Origin: a methanogenic archaeon ISO4-H5
GTDB taxonomy: Archaea > Thermoplasmatota > Thermoplasmata > Methanomassiliicoccales > Methanomethylophilaceae
Assembly (NCBI GenBank): GCA_001560915.1
Contig: CP014214.1
Location: 62,001 to 126,000 of the forward strand
Reading direction: 5' to 3'
DNA: 64,000 nt
The translations under genes and the position numbers were made by a program. Below are positions 61,165 through 64,000 of this stretch, piece after piece (the stretch's first letter is position 1; each line of letters begins with the position of its first letter). The notes beneath the pieces are model-generated. The model was not told where the DNA came from. It worked only from the letters and a program-made list of their open reading frames with translations, and did no database searches.

Positions 61165-61259
61165 CGGACTTTGCATTTTGTGACCAACTAACACTGCGAA
61201 GTCCGCTTCTTAAGTTTATCGTCGAGAATGTTGTTCGTCCGCGGACTAACAACATTCTC
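61165..61259. repeat. Two hairpins in the outer element's 5' end
   Basis: CGGACTTTGCA / TGCGAAGTCCG (61165-61175 with 61195-61205; one mismatch) and GAGAATGTTGTT / AACAACATTCTC (61224-61235 with 61248-61259; perfect 12 bp) with loop CGTCCGCGGACT. They lie just inside the right terminal repeat of the outer element. Confidence 0.8.
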
Positions 61260-61280
61260 ACGAACTGGGTGCTTACTACA

Positions 61281-61285
61281 CCACG
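61281..61285. repeat. Target-site duplication of the outer insertion sequence, right copy
   Basis: CCACG, directly after ...TACTACA; matches 58550-58554. Confidence 0.7.
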
Positions 61286-61290
61286 GAATA

Positions 61291-61299
61291 TTCTATAAA
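61291..61299 (+). promoter_or_regulatory. TATA box of proA
   Basis: TTCTATAAA, centred about 26 nt before ATG 61321 and outside the insertion sequence, so proA keeps a leaderless promoter. Confidence 0.65.
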
Positions 61300-61320
61300 C
61301 CGTATCACGATGCGAGCCCC

Positions 61321-62625
61321 ATGGCGACATCCGTATCCGAAGTGAAGGATGCAAAATTAGCGGCTCTTAAGATGGCCGCACTCGATACCGGGACGAAGGA
61401 TAATGCGCTGAAGGCGATGGCAGACGCCATAATCGCCAACAGGCAGAAGATCCTCGAAGCGAACGCAGCCGACGTGGCGGATGCCGAAGGCAACGTCCCT
61501 CCCGAGATTCTCAAGAGGCTGAAGCTCAACGACGACAAGGTCGATGATATGGTCGCCAGTATCCTTGACGTCGCCCGTCTGAAGGATCCGGTAGGCGAGA
61601 CCATGTCCGCCATCGAATTGGATGCCGGTCTCGAGCTCTATCAGAAGAGGTGTCCCATAGGATTGATCGGAGTGATCTTCGAAGCGAGACCCGAGGTGGT
61701 CCCTCAAATCATGTCGCTCTGCCTCAAGAGCGGGAATGCCGTCCTGTTCAAGGGCGGTTCCGAGGCCAAGAGGTCCAACAGGATCCTCTTCGATATCCTT
61801 CAGGAAGCAGCAGCTTCCGCAGGGGTTCCCCGCGAGGCCTTCGTCCTGATGGAGACCAGGGAGGACATTTCCGAGATCCTGAAGATGGATGAATATATCG
61901 ATCTCCTCATTCCCCGCGGTTCCTACAGTTTTGTCAAATTTATTCAGACAAATACAAACATCCCCGTCCTGGGGCACTCCGCAGGGGTCTGCCATATCTA
62001 TGTGGATTCAGACGCAGACCTTCTCAAGGCGTTCGGAGTGGTGCTCGATTCCAAGATCCAATATCCCGCAGCATGCAATGCCGTGGAGAAGGTGCTGGTC
62101 AATGGGGCCATCGCACCTTACTTCCTTCCCCGCATGGCCGACCAGTTCAAGGCCAACGGTGTGGAGATGAGGGTGGAGGAATCCCTCGCCAAGTACCTGC
62201 TCGGATTCGATTACAAGATTGCTACCGAAGAGGATTGGACTGCGGAATACGACGGTCTCACCATAGCCATCAGGTCTGTGAAGGATCTTGAAGAGGCAAT
62301 CACCATCATCAACAGCAACGGCTCCCACCACACCGACTGCATCATCACTGAGAACAAGGAGAAACAGGACGAGTTCGCCCGCAGGGTAGACTCCGCGGAT
62401 GTGTTCATCAACGCCTCCACCCGTTTCGCTGACGGATTCCGTTTCGGCAAGGGTGCCGAGGTAGGAATATCCACCAATAAGATCCATGCCCGCGGACCCA
62501 TGGGCATGGAGGGACTTATGATCTACAAGTACGTCCTTGTGGGCAACGGCCACATGGTCAAGGATTATGTCGGCAAGAACGCTAAACCCTACACCCACCG
62601 CAAGATCGACCTCAGGGAGGACTGA
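61321..62625 (+). CDS. proA: Glutamate-5-semialdehyde dehydrogenase (gamma-glutamyl phosphate reductase)
   Basis: Second step of proline synthesis: NADPH reduction of gamma-glutamyl phosphate. 434 aa. MATSVSEVKDAKLAALKMAALDT start, the catalytic cysteine in YPAACNAVEKVLV (about residue 252), and the family end NASTRFADGFRFGKGAEVGIS. Two bases separate it from proB. The order proA-proB is reversed from the common bacterial proB-proA. Confidence 0.95.
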   Translation: MATSVSEVKDAKLAALKMAALDTGTKDNALKAMADAIIANRQKILEANAADVADAEGNVPPEILKRLKLNDDKVDDMVASILDVARLKDPVGETMSAIELDAGLELYQKRCPIGLIGVIFEARPEVVPQIMSLCLKSGNAVLFKGGSEAKRSNRILFDILQEAAASAGVPREAFVLMETREDISEILKMDEYIDLLIPRGSYSFVKFIQTNTNIPVLGHSAGVCHIYVDSDADLLKAFGVVLDSKIQYPAACNAVEKVLVNGAIAPYFLPRMADQFKANGVEMRVEESLAKYLLGFDYKIATEEDWTAEYDGLTIAIRSVKDLEEAITIINSNGSHHTDCIITENKEKQDEFARRVDSADVFINASTRFADGFRFGKGAEVGISTNKIHARGPMGMEGLMIYKYVLVGNGHMVKDYVGKNAKPYTHRKIDLRED

Positions 62626-62627
62626 GC

Positions 62628-63755
62628 ATGGTCTCGAGGAAGGAGCAGCTCGCCAATGTGGAAAGAGTGGTAATCAAAGTCGGTACGTCTTCTATCACGC
62701 AGGGTGGCAGCACTCCTTCGGAAGCTTTCATGGATCTGGTCGCCAAGCAGATTGCCGAGATCAAAAAGGCAGGTATCGAGGTACTGATCGTGTCTTCCGG
62801 TGCCGTGGGTATCGGACTCAAAGCGATGAACGCCACCCCCAAGCCCAACGAGATCCCCATCAAGCAGGCCGCTGCCTCCGTAGGTCAGGGCATTCTCATG
62901 CAGAAGTGGAACGACAGCTTCCAGAAGTTCGGGCTCAACGTGGCGCAGATCCTCATCACCCTTGACGACTACTCGGACCGTGACACCGTACTCAACCTGA
63001 ACAATACGATCACTACTCTTCTGAAGTATGATGTGATACCCATCTTCAACGAGAATGATGCGATATGCATCAAGGAGATCGGAGCCGCCTTCGGCGATAA
63101 CGATACTCTCTCCGCAGTCATCGCGAGCAGGGCGGATGCGGACCTTCTCGTCATCCTGTCAGATGTTGCCGGATTGTACACCGCGAATCCCAACACAGAC
63201 CCTGACGCAAAGCTCATCGACACTGTCGGCGAGATTACCCAGGAGATCGAGGACATCGCAGGCGGGCCCGGCACCAAACTCGGTACCGGCGGTATGAAGA
63301 CCAAGATCAAAGCCGCTAAGATCTGTCAGGATGCCGGATGCATGATGATCATCGCCTCCAGTTCTGAGAACGATGTGATTTCCCGCACAGTGCTCGGAGA
63401 GCAGATCGGTACTCTGTTCACTGCGGATTCCGCCATCACCAAGAAGAGGCGCTGGATGAAATCCGCCAAATCCAACGGCAAGATCATCATCGACGACGGT
63501 GCCATGAAAGCACTGCTGGAACATCGTTCCCTGCTCCCGGTGGGAATCAAATTCGCCGAGGGTACATTCGAGCCTGGAGAGGTCGTCGATATAGAATGTG
63601 CGGGCACCGTCGTGGCAAAAGGATGTCCCGATTACGGTTCTGAGGACATCAACCGCGTCCGCGGAATGCGTTCCGATGTTGCAAAGAACGTCCTCGGACC
63701 CAAGATGAAGCACAAGGACATCATCCTCAGCGAGAACATTGCTCTGATGCCTTGA
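62628..63755 (+). CDS. proB: Glutamate 5-kinase
   Basis: First step of proline synthesis. 375 aa: amino-acid kinase domain (VVIKVGTSSITQG, VSSGAVGIGLKAM, IFNENDAI, GDNDTLSAVIASRADADLLVILSDVAGLY, GTGGMKTKIKAAK), then a C-terminal PUA domain from about residue 275 (SNGKIIIDDGAMKALLEHRSLLPVGI). Standard length. Its stop abuts the converging corrinoid-protein gene. Confidence 0.95.
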   Translation: MVSRKEQLANVERVVIKVGTSSITQGGSTPSEAFMDLVAKQIAEIKKAGIEVLIVSSGAVGIGLKAMNATPKPNEIPIKQAAASVGQGILMQKWNDSFQKFGLNVAQILITLDDYSDRDTVLNLNNTITTLLKYDVIPIFNENDAICIKEIGAAFGDNDTLSAVIASRADADLLVILSDVAGLYTANPNTDPDAKLIDTVGEITQEIEDIAGGPGTKLGTGGMKTKIKAAKICQDAGCMMIIASSSENDVISRTVLGEQIGTLFTADSAITKKRRWMKSAKSNGKIIIDDGAMKALLEHRSLLPVGIKFAEGTFEPGEVVDIECAGTVVAKGCPDYGSEDINRVRGMRSDVAKNVLGPKMKHKDIILSENIALMP

Positions 63756-64000
63756 TCAGTTACGTCTATCAGCGACCGTTTTACGGATAAGCGTACAGGT
63801 TTTCACAGCGGTCTCTGCGAATACGTCGCACCCGAACCTTTCGGCCACCTGTTCGGATACAGCGCCTCCGCCTGCGTTCAGGAGTATCCTGTCGCGGATG
63901 CCCATCTCCTTCAGAAGTCTGTCTGCCTTTCCGATATTCTCCAAGTCCCAGGTGGCCTGTACCGACAGGCACAGGACCGTGACCTCTTCGTCACAGCAGA
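63756..64000 (-). CDS. Corrinoid (B12-binding) methyltransferase protein, C-terminal part
   Basis: Partial: the gene runs off the right edge. The last 80 or so residues are readable: EVTVLCLSVQATWDLENIGKADRLLKEMGIRDRILLNAGGGAVSEQVAERFGCDVFAETAVKTC. This fits the end of the B12-binding Rossmann domain of MtaC/MtbC/MttC-type corrinoid proteins used in methylotrophic methanogenesis. The His-containing DxHxxG motif lies outside the window, so the substrate class cannot be told. Confidence 0.7.
   Translation of the reverse strand, partial: CCDEEVTVLCLSVQATWDLENIGKADRLLKEMGIRDRILLNAGGGAVSEQVAERFGCDVFAETAVKTCTLIRKTVADRRN

Larger units (their letters stand above)
58555..61280 (-). mobile_element. 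Outer IS481-like insertion sequence (interrupted)
   Basis: The left end TGTAGTAAGTAC... (58555) and the right end ...GTGCTTACTACA (61280, reverse complement TGTAGTAAGCAC...) form imperfect terminal inverted repeats: 9 bases identical, then about 14 of the next 20. Both ends start with TGT. CCACG flanks both sides (58550-58554, 61281-61285). It contains one transposase gene (58715-59713) and is interrupted by a second element of 1382 bp. Without that insert and one 15-bp duplication it would be 1329 bp. Confidence 0.8.

Noticed and set aside
1-64000. CRISPR array or cas genes.
   Set aside because: No regularly spaced repeats of 24-40 bp and no Cas-like proteins were seen. The only clustered repeats belong to the insertion sequences.

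Overview
The window reads as chromosomal DNA of an archaeon, most likely a gut-type member of the Methanomassiliicoccales (Methanomethylophilus-like). The evidence is a split RpoA'/RpoA'' RNA polymerase, GatDE, a thermosome, archaeal L30e, S17e and NusA, an archaeal translin and HVO_0476-type zinc-finger protein, TATA-box promoters placed 24-28 nt before many start codons (leaderless genes), and a corrinoid methyltransferase protein at the right edge. GC is moderately high, arginine is mostly AGG/CGT, and every chromosomal gene I checked stops with TGA or TAA, never TAG. That fits a lineage that reads TAG as pyrrolysine. The genus is an inference; no rRNA is present.

Layout: (1) 1-7458, RNA polymerase operon rpoB-rpoA1-rpoA2-rpl30e-nusA. 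(2) 7527-9284, radical SAM gene and pyrF, divergent around one palindromic TATA box. (3) 9393-15790, a giant AglB/STT3-like membrane protein and an overlapping secreted membrane-anchored protein. (4) 15923-16846, an AT-rich PD-(D/E)XK nuclease-like gene. (5) 16991-20373, minus-strand hypB-purD-truA-translin run. (6) 20462-23631, gatD-gatE. (7) 23705-30771, housekeeping genes: HemK-like methyltransferase, MBL hydrolase, zinc-finger protein, HAD phosphatase, MORN protein, TraB-family protein, thyX, rps17e, tRNA-Arg, rqcH. (8) 30868-38270, tRNA-Thr, DUF1015, hypE, tRNA-Arg, galE, galM, an unknown, apt, inositol-phosphatase-like gene. (9) 38318-42838, a compact five-gene minus-strand operon encoding a TPR-like/zinc protein, a zinc-ribbon protein, a four-helix membrane protein, a coiled-coil protein and an SPFH/zinc-ribbon protein. 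(10) 43178-50995, type III glutamine synthetase, thermosome, grpE-dnaK-dnaJ. (11) 51057-57203, a phosphoesterase-like protein that has lost its metal ligands, a second inositol-phosphatase-like gene, and a minus-strand thiS-thiF-thiG-thiH-thiE run followed by a methyltransferase and an FMN-type protein. (12) 57379-61280, a Fic protein, tRNA-Ser and two nested IS481-like insertion sequences. (13) 61321-64000, proA-proB and a partial corrinoid protein.

The most interesting parts are: the five-gene SPFH/zinc-ribbon operon, a candidate envelope-stress system resembling bacterial PspA-neighbourhood operons but without PspA; the nested insertion sequences, whose ends and target duplications (5 bp and 15 bp) can be read directly and which carry long subterminal hairpins with related loops; the only TAG stop in the window, in the inner transposase; the pseudo-phosphoesterase; the giant AglB with a broken WWDYG motif; and two divergent gene pairs that appear to share a single palindromic TATA box. 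All functional statements rest on reading translations by eye; no database search was possible.
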